NCBI RefSeq assembly: GCF_041261205.1
Contig: NZ_JBGCCH010000031.1
Coordinates: 58,843-122,842 of the forward strand
From: Catenulispora sp. MAP5-51
GTDB lineage: Bacteria; Actinomycetota; Actinomycetes; Streptomycetales; Catenulisporaceae
Direction: 5' to 3'
Length of the DNA: 64,000 nucleotides
In this document: piece after piece, positions 26,191 to 34,318 of the stretch
Position numbering within the stretch: position 1 is the first letter of the stretch
Layout: each line of letters begins with the position of its first letter
Notes under the pieces: model-generated
Databases searched by the model: none
The model's input: the letters and a program-made list of their open reading frames with translations, nothing else
What the model was told of the DNA's origin: nothing
Position numbers and translations under genes: made by a program

Positions 26191-27420
26191 ATGAGCGAGA
26201 TCCAGCACGACCACCGCAGGCTCGGCCGCGAGCTCGGCCTGTTCGACACCGACCCGCTGATCGGCGCCGGGCTGCCGTACTGGCTCCCCGACGGCGCGGT
26301 GGTGCGGCATGAGGTCGAGGAGTACATCCGGTCCGCGGAAAGACGTGCCGGATACCGGCACGTCTACTCGCCGGTGCTCGGCAAACGCGAGCTGTACGAG
26401 ATCTCCGGCCACTGGCAGCACTACAGCGACGACATGTTCCCGCCGATGGACCTCGGCGCCGAGCAGATGGTGCTGCGGCCCAGCCTGTGCCCGACCCACG
26501 CGCTGATCTACCGTTCCCGCGCGCACAGCTACCGCGAGTTGCCGTTGCGGATGGCCGAGATCGGCGGGATGTACCGCTCGGAGATGTCCGGGGCGCTCGG
26601 CGGCCTGACCCGGGTCCGGGCCATCACCCTGAACGACGCGCACATCTTCTGCACCCTGGAGCAGGTCCGGGCCGAGGCGCAGGACGCGCTGAAACTGATC
26701 CGCGACGCCTACGACGCGCTCGGGATCCAGGCGGCGCGGATCCGGCTGTCGCTGCCCGGACCCGGCGGGAAGTACGTCGACAAGCCGCAGATGTGGGAGC
26801 GCGCCACCGGGATGCTGCGCGAGGTGCTGGCCGCCTCCGGCCTGGAGTATGAGGAGGCCGAGGGCGAGGCGGCGTTCTACGGCCCGAAGATCGACGTACA
26901 GATCGCCGACCCGGCCGGCCGCGAGTCGACCCTGTCGACCGTCCAGATCGACTTCCACCAGCCCGAGCAGTTCGGCCTGGAGTACATCGGCGCCGACGGA
27001 GCCCGGCACCGGCCGGTCATGGTGCACCGCAGCATCGTGGGCAGCATGGAGCGGGTGATGGCGCACCTGATCGAGCAGCACGGCGGCGCCTTCCCCGCCT
27101 GGCTGGCCCCGGTGCAGGTGGCGGTGCTGCCGGTCGGCGAGGACGAGGCGGACGCGGCCCGGGAGTTCCACGAGCTGTGCCTGGACCTCGGCCTGCGCTC
27201 GCAGCTGCTGGACCGCGAGCAGGGAACCCTCGGCGCGCGGATCCGCGAGGCGCGGCTGGCGCCCTACCAGGCGGTGATCGGCGGACGGGAGGCGGCGGCC
27301 GGCGCGGTCGCGATCCGGCTGCGCGACGGGCGGAAGCTGGAGGCGATGTCGGTGGCCGAGGCCGGGAAGCGGATCGCCGAGCGGGTCGCGGCTCGCGGGA
27401 AGGTGCTGTGGGCGGAGTAG
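26191..27420 (+). CDS. thrS: Second threonyl-tRNA synthetase lacking the N-terminal editing module
   Basis: The 409-residue protein holds only the class II catalytic core and the anticodon-binding domain (from about 305). Motif 2 is EIGGMYRSEMSG and motif 3 is HRSIVGSMERVMAHLIEQ. Zinc ligands typical of ThrRS are visible as Cys in RPSLCPTH (about 100) and His in the DAHIF and MVHRS segments. The usual TGS and N2 editing domains of a full 650-residue ThrRS are missing. ATG 26191 follows GAGGAGAAGG. Such short paralogues are known as resistance forms against ThrRS inhibitors; that role is inferred here. Expression appears to be controlled by the Thr attenuator. Confidence 0.92.
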   Translation: MSEIQHDHRRLGRELGLFDTDPLIGAGLPYWLPDGAVVRHEVEEYIRSAERRAGYRHVYSPVLGKRELYEISGHWQHYSDDMFPPMDLGAEQMVLRPSLCPTHALIYRSRAHSYRELPLRMAEIGGMYRSEMSGALGGLTRVRAITLNDAHIFCTLEQVRAEAQDALKLIRDAYDALGIQAARIRLSLPGPGGKYVDKPQMWERATGMLREVLAASGLEYEEAEGEAAFYGPKIDVQIADPAGRESTLSTVQIDFHQPEQFGLEYIGADGARHRPVMVHRSIVGSMERVMAHLIEQHGGAFPAWLAPVQVAVLPVGEDEADAAREFHELCLDLGLRSQLLDREQGTLGARIREARLAPYQAVIGGREAAAGAVAIRLRDGRKLEAMSVAEAGKRIAERVAARGKVLWAE

Positions 27421-27451
27421 TGGCGTAGTGCGGGTCTGCTGCCGGCGGTCC

Positions 27452-27487
27452 AGCCGACTTAGCCGACTTAGCCGACTCAGCCGACTT
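27452..27487. repeat. Four tandem 9-bp repeats
   Basis: AGCCGACTT is repeated four times with one change (CTC for CTT in the third copy). The array spans the stop codon of the minus-strand gene and the intergenic gap after thrS2. Confidence 0.8.
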
Positions 27488-27926
27488 GTGGTGCGACCGG
27501 AGCCGGCGCCGACGCCGCGATCTCGGCGTCGTGCTCCGCCCCGGCGATCAGCACCTGGTCCGGCAGCACGATCACCAGGGAGCCCGGCTCGGCGGTGCCG
27601 GCCGCCAGCGCCGCCTCGCGCCACACGTCCGGGGCCGGGAGCACGCGGTGGGTGGTGAGGGTCAGGGCGCCGCCGTCCCAGCCGAGGTAGCGTGCGCCGT
27701 CCACCCAGGGCAGCGCCGGCTCCTCGCCGAGCACGACCAGGTACTCCGGGTCGGCGACCAGGCGCAGCGGCGCGCCGTCGGCGATCAGGGCGCGCGCCGC
27801 CTCGGCCAGGGCCGCGGCGACCGGGCCTGTGCCGAGTACCGCCGCCGCCCGCAGGGCCGGTTCGCGGCGCTGCCAGGACTCGACCGTGTCGTGGCTCGTC
27901 GCGTGCCGGACTTCGCAGATCGTCAT
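27477..27926 (-). CDS. bpX5-like domain protein
   Basis: The 149-residue protein starts at ATG 27926. Its layout (SWQRREPALRAAAVLGTGPVAAAL, LRLVADPEYLVVLGEEPALPWVDGARYLGWDGG, VIVLPDQVLIAG) resembles bpX5, a domain found with MoxR ATPases, vWA proteins and beta-propellers in so-called ternary systems. Those partners are absent in this window, so it is an orphan if the call is right. No membrane segment is present. Its last codons lie in the 9-bp repeat array. The family call is from memory of the pattern and is moderate. Confidence 0.55.
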   Translation of the reverse strand: MTICEVRHATSHDTVESWQRREPALRAAAVLGTGPVAAALAEAARALIADGAPLRLVADPEYLVVLGEEPALPWVDGARYLGWDGGALTLTTHRVLPAPDVWREAALAAGTAEPGSLVIVLPDQVLIAGAEHDAEIAASAPAPVAPQVG

Positions 27927-28019
27927 CGCCCCGCCCCCGTCGCTCGCGTGTTCACCGCAAAAGGATACGCAGCGCGGCGGCGCCCGGGGACTGTCCGCCC
28001 GCCATGCGAGCATGGTCAC

Positions 28020-28442
28020 ATGCTGCTGCGCATCGAGGGACGCGATCTGCCGGGCATGCCGCGCATCGCGGTGGCCGTCCAGGGCAAGGGCAAGCCGGCG
28101 GAGTTGCTGGACCCGGTGCGCGGTGACGCCGACGAGGCGGTGTGGGAGCTGAGCGTGGAGCCGTTCACCACCAAGGGCGGCGAGCACACGCTGCGAGGCC
28201 GGCAGGTGCAGGACGGGATCGGCGGCCGCTTCGTCTACCTGTCGTGGAACCGGATCGGCGAGGACGGCGGCTACACCATGTTCTGCCGCTCGAAGCTGAT
28301 GCTCTCCGCGATCCCGCCGGAGGTGTACGAGGCCGCCGTCGCCGCCGGTGCGCTGCGTGCGCAGTTCCCGCTGACCGACGACAAGGGCCAGCCGATCACC
28401 GCGCGGCTGCTGCCGCCGGCCGTGGAGTGGACCGCGGGCTGA
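28020..28442 (+). CDS. DUF5990 family protein
   Basis: The 140-residue cytoplasmic protein matches the actinobacterial DUF5990 pattern: LLRIEGRDLPGM at the start, DEAVWELSVEPF near 40, GGRFVYLSWNRI near 70 and MFCRSKLMLSAIP near 88. Its function is unknown. It is divergent from the bpX5-like gene by 93 bp. A long imperfect hairpin follows its stop codon at 28489-28583 and may terminate its transcript. Confidence 0.8.
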   Translation: MLLRIEGRDLPGMPRIAVAVQGKGKPAELLDPVRGDADEAVWELSVEPFTTKGGEHTLRGRQVQDGIGGRFVYLSWNRIGEDGGYTMFCRSKLMLSAIPPEVYEAAVAAGALRAQFPLTDDKGQPITARLLPPAVEWTAG

Positions 28443-28488
28443 GGTTGAGGCCAAGACTGAGGCTGGGACCGAGACCGAGGTCGAGGCC

Positions 28489-28583
28489 GCCCGGTTCCGA
28501 AGAAGATGGACTGCCGCCCGAGTAGTACGTCTGCAGGACACCCGGCGGCAGTCCACTTCTTCGAATATACGCGCGAACCGGGC
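28489..28583. other. Long imperfect inverted repeat (possible terminator or structured RNA)
   Basis: An inner stem pairs 28498-28518 with 28544-28563 (20 bp with one bulged A, loop of 25 nt). An outer stem pairs GCCCGGTTC at 28489-28497 with its complement at 28575-28583, leaving an internal loop AATATACGCGC on one side. The whole structure is longer than a usual terminator and lacks a T-run. Confidence 0.6.
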
Positions 28584-28693
28584 CTCTTCGGCGGCGCCGC
28601 GCCCGGCCCGTCGCGGGCGTTCGATCCCCCATTCAGGGCACCCCGCGCACCGGGACCAACCTGCGGAATTCCTCCCGTACCGCGCATAGCCGT

Positions 28694-30007
28694 TTGAGTG
28701 CTGCGAATGCGGTAACAGCCGACGATATGTATGACTGGGACGAAGTCCTGCGTGACGCCGAACGCTCGCCTGGAGCCGGGCCCGGCGCCCAGGACCGTCT
28801 CATCGTCAACATGGGGCCGCAGCACCCCTCGACGCACGGGGTGCTGCGGCTGATCCTGGAGATCGAGGGCGAGAGCGTCGTCGAGGCGCGCTGCGGCATC
28901 GGCTACCTGCACACCGGGATCGAGAAGAACCTGGAGTACCGCAACTGGACCCAGGCGGTGACCTTCCTGACCCGCGCCGACTATCTGATGCCGCTGTTCA
29001 ACGAGACCGTGTACTGCCGCGCGGTCGAGGCGCTGCTCGACGTCGAGGACCAGGTGCCGCCGCGCGCGAACGTCATCAGGGTCCTGCTGATGGAGCTGAA
29101 CCGCATCTCCTCGCACCTGGTGGCGCTGGCCACCGGCGGCATGGAGCTCGGCGCGATGACCGTGATGACCGACGGCTTCCGGGACCGCGAGCCGATCCTG
29201 GACATCCTGGAGGCGATCACCGGCAACCGGATGAACCACGCCTACGTACGGCCCGGCGGGCTCGCGCAGGACCTGCCGGAGGGGATCGACGAGGCCATCA
29301 GGACCCTGATTGCGGAGTTCCCGAAGCGGCTCCTGGAATACGAGAAGCTGCTGAACGCCAACCCGGTCTTCATGGGGCGCACCAAGGACGTCGGCCATCT
29401 GGACCTGCCCGGCTGCATGGCCCTGGGCGTCACCGGTCCCATCCTGCGGGCCACCGGGCTGCCGCACGACCTGCGCAAGTCGGATCCGTATCTGGACTAC
29501 GAGACGTACGACTTCCAGGTGCCCACCGAGACCTCCTGCGACGCCTACGGCCGCTACCTGGTGCGGCTGCACGAGATGGCCGAGTCGTTGCGCATCGTCG
29601 AGCAGGCCCTGGACCGGCTGGAGCCCGGGCCCGTGATGCTCGCCGACCCGAAGATCGCCTGGCCGGCCCGCCTGGGCCTGGGCGCCGACGGCCTGGGCAC
29701 CACCGAGGAGTGGGTCCAGCACATCATGGCGCAGTCGATGGAGGCGCTGATCCACCACTTCAAGCAGGTCACCGAGGGCTTCGCGGTGCCCGCCGGGCAG
29801 GTGTACTCCTTCGTGGAGTCCCCGCGCGGCGAACTGGGGGCGCACGTGGTCAGCGACGGCGGGACCCGGCCGTACCGCGTGCACCTGCGGGACCCCTCGT
29901 TCACGCATCTGCAGGCGGTGTCGGCGATGGCCGAGGGCGGGATGCTGGCCGACGTCGTGGCGGTGGTGGCCTCGGTGGATCCCGTGCTGGGCGGCGCGGA
30001 CCGCTGA
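28694..30007 (+). CDS. nuoD: NADH-quinone oxidoreductase subunit D, orphan copy
   Basis: The protein of up to 437 residues is a full-length 49-kDa/NuoD subunit: [15 protein letters not shown] near 39-53, [14 protein letters not shown] near 68, and [12 protein letters not shown] near 132 line the quinone site of complex I. No other nuo gene is in the window, so it stands outside a standard nuo operon; actinomycetes often have a second partial set. The annotated start is TTG 28694; an in-frame ATG at 28727 (MYDWDEVL) would give a shorter protein. A long hairpin lies upstream. Confidence 0.92.
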   Translation: MSAANAVTADDMYDWDEVLRDAERSPGAGPGAQDRLIVNMGPQHPSTHGVLRLILEIEGESVVEARCGIGYLHTGIEKNLEYRNWTQAVTFLTRADYLMPLFNETVYCRAVEALLDVEDQVPPRANVIRVLLMELNRISSHLVALATGGMELGAMTVMTDGFRDREPILDILEAITGNRMNHAYVRPGGLAQDLPEGIDEAIRTLIAEFPKRLLEYEKLLNANPVFMGRTKDVGHLDLPGCMALGVTGPILRATGLPHDLRKSDPYLDYETYDFQVPTETSCDAYGRYLVRLHEMAESLRIVEQALDRLEPGPVMLADPKIAWPARLGLGADGLGTTEEWVQHIMAQSMEALIHHFKQVTEGFAVPAGQVYSFVESPRGELGAHVVSDGGTRPYRVHLRDPSFTHLQAVSAMAEGGMLADVVAVVASVDPVLGGADR

Positions 30008-30028
30008 ACCGGCCGCTGCGCTGAGGTA

Positions 30029-30056
30029 TTGACTGTGCACGTCCCGTGACTAGGTT
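30029..30056 (+). promoter_or_regulatory. Sigma-70-type promoter of small basic ORF
   Basis: TTGACT at 30029-30034 and TAGGTT at 30051-30056 are separated by 16 bp, a good housekeeping-type promoter. Predicted start is near 30063, giving a 5' leader of about 26 nt with an AAAGGGG ribosome-binding site. Confidence 0.6.
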
Positions 30057-30088
30057 CGAGGCATCGAACTCTGCGAAAGGGGACGCAC

Positions 30089-30193
30089 GTGAACCAGAAG
30101 CAGAAACTCAGGCGGCGCCACGGGAAAATCCGCCGCCACCGCACCATCGCCCGCATCCGCCACCACCACCTGCACGGCCGGCATCTGGGCTGA
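30089..30193 (+). CDS. Candidate 34-residue highly basic peptide
   Basis: GTG 30089 opens a 34-codon frame (VNQKQKLRRRHGKIRRHRTI at the start) with about half of its residues Arg, Lys or His and no acidic residue. AAAGGGG at 30076-30082 lies 6 nt upstream, and a promoter is seen at 30029-30056. I recognise no family; it could be a nucleic-acid-binding or ribosome-associated peptide. After the stop a 16-bp unit (TGACGGAACCCTGGGC) is repeated. Signal strength comes from the promoter and ribosome-binding site more than from the peptide. Confidence 0.5.
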   Translation: MNQKQKLRRRHGKIRRHRTIARIRHHHLHGRHLG

Positions 30194-30259
30194 CGGAACC
30201 CTGGGCTGACGGAACCCTGGGCCAGCGGGACCCGGGGCCGGCGACACGCCGCGAATCTT

Positions 30260-30286
30260 CTTTACACAAACCCTTGTCGCGTAAAG
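30260..30286. promoter_or_regulatory. Palindromic element before flavin monooxygenase
   Basis: CTTTAC at 30260-30265 and GTAAAG at 30281-30286 form an inverted repeat whose inner parts are also partly symmetric. It lies 23 bp before the monooxygenase ATG. It may be a repressor site; TTTACA and TAAAGC could equally be read as promoter boxes. Confidence 0.4.
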
Positions 30287-30308
30287 CATCCTCGGTCAGA
30301 CTGTGGGC

Positions 30309-31796
30309 ATGGAGCACTTCGACGTGGTCGTGGTCGGCGCGGGCCTGTCCGGGATCGGGGCCGGGTACCGGCTGCAGACCGAATGCCCGGGGCGCAGCTA
30401 CGTGATCCTGGAGGCCCGGGACGCGATCGGCGGGACGTGGGACCTGTTCCGGTATCCCGGCGTGCGGTCGGACTCCGACATGTTCACGCTGGGGTACGCC
30501 TTCAGGCCGTGGCGCGAGCCCAAGTCGATCGCCGATGGGGACACCATCCGGGACTACATCCGCGCCACCGCCACGCAGTTCCGGATCGAGGACAAGATCC
30601 GGTTCCGGACCAAGGTCGTGGGCGCCGACTGGTCCAGCGAGCAGCAGCGGTGGACCGTCACGGTCGAGCAGGGCACCGGGCAGGGGGACGGCGACGGCGC
30701 TGGTGAGCGCCGTACGCTGACCTGCGACTTCCTGTACTCCTGCGCCGGGTACTACGACTACGGCAGCGGCTACACCCCCGACTTCCCGGGGCTGGAGGAC
30801 TTCGGCGGCACGGTCGTGCACCCGCAGTTCTGGCCCGAGGACCTGGACTACGCCGGCAAGCGCGTCGTGGTCATCGGCAGCGGCGCGACGGCGGTGACGC
30901 TGGTGCCCTCGATGGCGCGCGAGGCCGGGCACGTCACCATGCTCCAGCGCTCGCCGAGCTGGATCGGCGCGGTGCCGGGCCGGGACAAGCTGGCCGACCA
31001 GCTGCGCGCGGTGCTGCCGCCGCGCGTCGCGCACCGGATCATCCGGGCCAAGAACATCGCCTTCACGATCGGCGTCTACCAGTTCTGCCGCCGCCGTCCG
31101 GCCGCCGCGCGCAAGGTGCTCACGAAGCTGGCGACCAGGTTCCTGAAGGACGAGGCGCTGGTGCGCGAGCACTTCACGCCGAGCTACAACCCGTGGGAGC
31201 AGCGGCTGTGCGCGGCCCCGGACGCCGACTTCTTCCGGGCCATCCGCGGCGGCAAGGCCGACGTGGTCACCGACCACATCGAGGCCTTCGTGCCCGAGGG
31301 CATCCGGCTGGTCTCGGGCAAGGTGCTGCCGGCCGACGTCGTGGTCACCGCGACCGGCCTGCGCCTGCTGGCCTTCGGCGGGATCGCGCCGAAGGTCGAC
31401 GGCGTCGAGGTGCCGCTGGCCGAGCAGTTCGTGTGGCGCGGCGCTATGGTGACCGGCATCCCGAACTTCGCGGTCTGCATCGGCTACACCAACGCCTCCT
31501 GGACGCTGCGCGGGGACCTGAGCTCGCGGCTGGTGTGCAAGGTGCTGAACCACATGGCGGCACGCGACTTCGCCTCGGTGGTGCCGGCGCCCGACGGCAA
31601 GCTGCGCGAGCGGCCGCTGCTGGACCTGAGCTCGGGCTACATCCAGCGCTCGATCCAGGAGTTCCCGCGCGCCGGGCACCGCAGTCCGTGGCGGGTGCGG
31701 CAGAACTACATCCTGGACGCGGCCACTACCATGCGGACAGATCTGGACAGGACGCTGCGTCCCACGCGGCGGGAGAAGGCGAGGACTGGTTCGTGA
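30309..31796 (+). CDS. Flavin-containing (Baeyer-Villiger-type) monooxygenase
   Basis: The 495-residue protein starts MEHFDVVVVGAGLSGIGAG with an FAD GxGxxG fold. A second nucleotide fold VVVIGSGATAVTLVPSMA (about 185) binds NADPH. GVRSDSDMFTLGY near 55 is typical for the EthA-like group. Such enzymes insert oxygen into ketones or oxidise sulfur or nitrogen. The stop overlaps the SDR start as GTGA, so the two work in one transcript. ATG 30309 is preferred to GTG 30303. A palindrome near 30273 may mark regulation. Confidence 0.9.
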   Translation: MEHFDVVVVGAGLSGIGAGYRLQTECPGRSYVILEARDAIGGTWDLFRYPGVRSDSDMFTLGYAFRPWREPKSIADGDTIRDYIRATATQFRIEDKIRFRTKVVGADWSSEQQRWTVTVEQGTGQGDGDGAGERRTLTCDFLYSCAGYYDYGSGYTPDFPGLEDFGGTVVHPQFWPEDLDYAGKRVVVIGSGATAVTLVPSMAREAGHVTMLQRSPSWIGAVPGRDKLADQLRAVLPPRVAHRIIRAKNIAFTIGVYQFCRRRPAAARKVLTKLATRFLKDEALVREHFTPSYNPWEQRLCAAPDADFFRAIRGGKADVVTDHIEAFVPEGIRLVSGKVLPADVVVTATGLRLLAFGGIAPKVDGVEVPLAEQFVWRGAMVTGIPNFAVCIGYTNASWTLRGDLSSRLVCKVLNHMAARDFASVVPAPDGKLRERPLLDLSSGYIQRSIQEFPRAGHRSPWRVRQNYILDAATTMRTDLDRTLRPTRREKARTGS

Positions 31797-32656
31797 CCAC
31801 AGTGAGCGGGATCCCGAAGCTGCCGCCGTTCCGCTTCAACGGCGCGGTCGCGGTGGTGACCGGGGCGGCCGGCGGCATGGGGGAGCAGCTCGCCTACGGC
31901 CTGGCGCTGCGCGGGACCCACCTGGTGCTGGTGGACCGCGACGCCGAGCGGCTGACGGCGGTCGCCGGGACCGTGACGCGGCGCCGGCCTGAGGCCCGGG
32001 TGCGCACGTTCGTCGCCGACCTGTCCGACGCCGCCGCCGTCGGCAAGCTCGCCGCCGACATCCTTGAAGCCGAGCCGGTCCTCAACCTGCTGGTCAACAA
32101 CGCCGGCGTGGCGCTGGCCGGGACCTTCGCCGAGACCTCGGCCGAGGAGTTCGACTGGGTGATGGCGGTCAACTTCGCCGCCCCGGTGGCCCTGACGCGG
32201 GCGCTGCTGCCCCGGCTGCGGGAGTCGGCCGGCAGCCACGTGGTGAACACCTCCAGCCTGTTCGGCCTGATCGCCCCGCCCGGGCAGAGTGCTTACTCGG
32301 CCAGCAAGTTCGCTTTGCGCGGCTTCACCGAGGCGCTGCGGCACGAGCTGGCCGGCGAGGTCGGCGTGACGTGTGTGCACCCCGGCGGCATCAAGACCCG
32401 CATCGCCCTGGACGCGCGCGTGGCCGCCGCCGCCGACCAGGAGCAGAGCGTGAAGGCGATGCGGGCGTTCAACAGGGTCCTGACCTACCCCGCCGACCGT
32501 GCCGCGGCCCGGATCATCGAGGGGGTGCGGCACCGGCGTGGCAGGGTGCTGATCGCGCTGTCGGCGCGGGTGCCGGACCTGCTGGCCCGGTTGTTCCCGG
32601 CGACGTACTGGGATGCCTTCGTGCGGTTGAACCCGCGGGCCGGTGCCAAGCGCTAG
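31793..32656 (+). CDS. Short-chain dehydrogenase/reductase
   Basis: The 287-residue SDR has the cofactor motif TGAAGGMG at about 22-29, NNAGVA near 102 and the catalytic pair Ser (NTSSLFG, near 152) and YSASK (near 168). It is a classical SDR with a longer C-terminus. GTG 31793 overlaps the monooxygenase stop. Together they could oxidise an alcohol to a ketone and then to an ester; the substrate is unknown. Confidence 0.9.
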   Translation: MTTVSGIPKLPPFRFNGAVAVVTGAAGGMGEQLAYGLALRGTHLVLVDRDAERLTAVAGTVTRRRPEARVRTFVADLSDAAAVGKLAADILEAEPVLNLLVNNAGVALAGTFAETSAEEFDWVMAVNFAAPVALTRALLPRLRESAGSHVVNTSSLFGLIAPPGQSAYSASKFALRGFTEALRHELAGEVGVTCVHPGGIKTRIALDARVAAAADQEQSVKAMRAFNRVLTYPADRAAARIIEGVRHRRGRVLIALSARVPDLLARLFPATYWDAFVRLNPRAGAKR

Positions 32657-32702
32657 CGGTGCTGGGCAGGGTGCTGGTCAAGGTGTCGGTCAGGGTGCTG
32701 GT

Positions 32703-32795
32703 TCAGCGGTCCGAGCGTGCGTCGATCAGGCAGATGAACGCCAGCGCCACGGCGACGACGGCGGCGATGAGGATGACCAGGCCCATGGGGAACAT
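32703..32795 (-). CDS. Candidate 30-residue single-pass membrane peptide
   Basis: ATG 32795 follows GAGGAG with a 6-nt spacer. The frame encodes MFPMGLVILIAAVVAVALAF then a short polar tail ICLIDARSDR. Residues 4-24 form one membrane helix. It lies between convergent and divergent larger genes and has no known family. The strong ribosome-binding site and clean topology support it. Confidence 0.5.
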   Translation of the reverse strand: MFPMGLVILIAAVVAVALAFICLIDARSDR

Positions 32796-32948
32796 GTGCG
32801 ACTCCTCGGATCGGGTGGTTTCTTAGAGCTTCGATCCGGGAGGAAGGATCGTCCAGAGGCGGAGGGCACGACAATCCATCAGGGTATCAACAGCCGAATA
32901 AGTAGTCCGTGACGTAGGGATCCCGATCCCCTGCGTGTCGCGGCGGCC

Positions 32949-32954
32949 TACCGT
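32949..32954 (+). promoter_or_regulatory. Leaderless -10 box of membrane protein
   Basis: TACCGT lies 7 nt before ATG 32962, with no ribosome-binding site. Confidence 0.5.
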
Positions 32955-32961
32955 GGCCCGC

Positions 32962-33528
32962 ATGGTGCGTGTGTTGTCCGTCCCGGCCTCGGTGCTCTAC
33001 GCGGTCTGCTTCCCGGTGCTCATGCCGGTGCGGCTCGCCTGGAACTGGCTGCGGGTGCGCGGTGAGCTGCGCGGTGTGGTGTGGTCCACGGAGAGCCTGC
33101 GGATGGCGGCGCACGAGATCGCGCTGCTGGTGTGGCCCCCGCTGGCGGCCTTCGGGACCTGGGGGCTGTACTCGGCCTCCGGGTGGGGCCCCGGCGGCGT
33201 CGACGGGGACCTGCGCGGCGCGGTGCTGGGCTGGCTCGCCGCGGGCCTGGTCGTGCTGGCGGTGTACGGGGCCCGGTACGGCGATGTCGGCGGCGCGGAC
33301 GACCACGCCGGCGCCGTCGAGGGCGACGGCGGGCGTGGCGGTGGCGGTGGCGAGAGCGACGGCGGGCGTGGCGGCGGGCGTGCTGGCGGGCGTGACGCCG
33401 GCGGCGATCCGGCCGTGCCCGCGCACCCCCTGCGCTACTTGGCCCGCTACGGCGCGGTGTTCAGCCTGTACCTGGTCGTGGCCCTGACCCTGGTACTGGT
33501 ACCCGTGGCGCTTATCCTCAGCATCTGA
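32962..33528 (+). CDS. Hypothetical membrane protein with Gly-rich loop
   Basis: The 188-residue protein has about four hydrophobic helices: 5-25, 55-75, 90-110 and 160-187. Between the third and fourth lies a Gly/Asp/Ala-rich loop (about 112-148) with repeats of GGRGGG type, likely disordered. No motif assigns a function. ATG 32962 is chosen because the -10 box spacing matches leaderless genes nearby; an upstream in-frame start lacks a ribosome-binding site. Confidence 0.65.
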   Translation: MVRVLSVPASVLYAVCFPVLMPVRLAWNWLRVRGELRGVVWSTESLRMAAHEIALLVWPPLAAFGTWGLYSASGWGPGGVDGDLRGAVLGWLAAGLVVLAVYGARYGDVGGADDHAGAVEGDGGRGGGGGESDGGRGGGRAGGRDAGGDPAVPAHPLRYLARYGAVFSLYLVVALTLVLVPVALILSI

Positions 33529-33541
33529 TCGGCCGCTGATC

Positions 33542-33547
33542 TATCCT
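33542..33547 (+). promoter_or_regulatory. Leaderless -10 box of TOPRIM-like gene
   Basis: TATCCT lies 6 nt before ATG 33554. Confidence 0.5.
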
Positions 33548-33553
33548 CGACGC

Positions 33554-34105
33554 ATGCGCGCGGCCATCCTCGTCGAGGGAGTGAGCGACCAGGCGGCGCT
33601 GTGCGCGCTGGCTCTGCGACGGGGCCGCGACCTGGCCGCCGAGGGCATCGAGGTGGTCGCGATGGACGGCGCCACCAACGCCGCGCGCTATCTGCACGAC
33701 TACGGCCCCCAGGGCCGCGGCCTGGTACTGGCCGGGCTGTTCGACGAGGCCGAGGAGCGCTTCTTCCGCCTGGGCCTGGAGCGCGCCGGGTTCGACCCGG
33801 GCCCGAAGACCGAGGACCTGGAGGAGTTCGGCTTCTTCGTCTGCCGCGCCGACCTGGAGGACGAACTCATCCGCGCGGTCGGCGCCGAGGAGGTGCTCCG
33901 CCTGGTGATCGCCGAAGGCGGGGAACGCTCGTTCCGCACCCTTCAGCGGCAGCCCGCGATGCGGGACAAGAGCCTGGTGCACCAGCTGCGGCGGATGATG
34001 GGCGGCCGCAGCGGCGGCAAGGAGCGCTGGGCGCGGCTGCTGGTCGAGATGGTGCCCTCGGATCAGGTGCCGTATCCGCTCGACGCGGTGCTGGCCCGGC
34101 TGTAA
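33554..34105 (+). CDS. TOPRIM-domain (OLD-like) protein
   Basis: The 183-residue protein opens with ILVEGVSDQAALCALA, the TOPRIM Glu motif as found in OLD-family nucleases and small actinobacterial relatives. A second acidic segment LAGLFDEAEE (about 61-70) stands in the position of the DxD motif, and FVCRADLEDELIRAVG follows. It lacks the OLD ATPase domain, so it is a stand-alone TOPRIM protein. A nuclease or nucleotidyl-transfer role is inferred. A shared hairpin after its stop may terminate both it and the convergent chitinase. Confidence 0.75.
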   Translation: MRAAILVEGVSDQAALCALALRRGRDLAAEGIEVVAMDGATNAARYLHDYGPQGRGLVLAGLFDEAEERFFRLGLERAGFDPGPKTEDLEEFGFFVCRADLEDELIRAVGAEEVLRLVIAEGGERSFRTLQRQPAMRDKSLVHQLRRMMGGRSGGKERWARLLVEMVPSDQVPYPLDAVLARL

Positions 34106-34188
34106 CGCGAAATGAGCCGGGGCAAGGCTTTCAGCGCTTGTGTCTACCTCCCGGTGGAGAGCCGGTTCTCCGTTTCGGCCGAGAACAG

Positions 34189-34228
34189 CCTGATGCCCCG
34201 CAGCGGGGTCGGCGTGCGGGGCATCAGG
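34189..34228. terminator. Bidirectional terminator-like hairpin
   Basis: A 14-bp stem (CCTGATGCCCCGCA at 34189-34202 with its complement at 34215-34228) and a 12-nt loop lie between convergent genes. It has no T-run, as usual in GC-rich actinomycetes. Confidence 0.65.
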
Positions 34229-34318
34229 GATCTCACAGGGACGCGGGCGTCCCGGGGTCGGCGTCGGCGTCGGACCTGAGCGGCGGCGCCGGCGTCATCG
34301 GCGTGACGTCAGGCGACG

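Noticed and set aside
30046..30405. Plus-strand 119-codon Pro-rich frame
   Set aside because: It overlaps the promoter, the small basic ORF and the start of the monooxygenase; composition is not protein-like.
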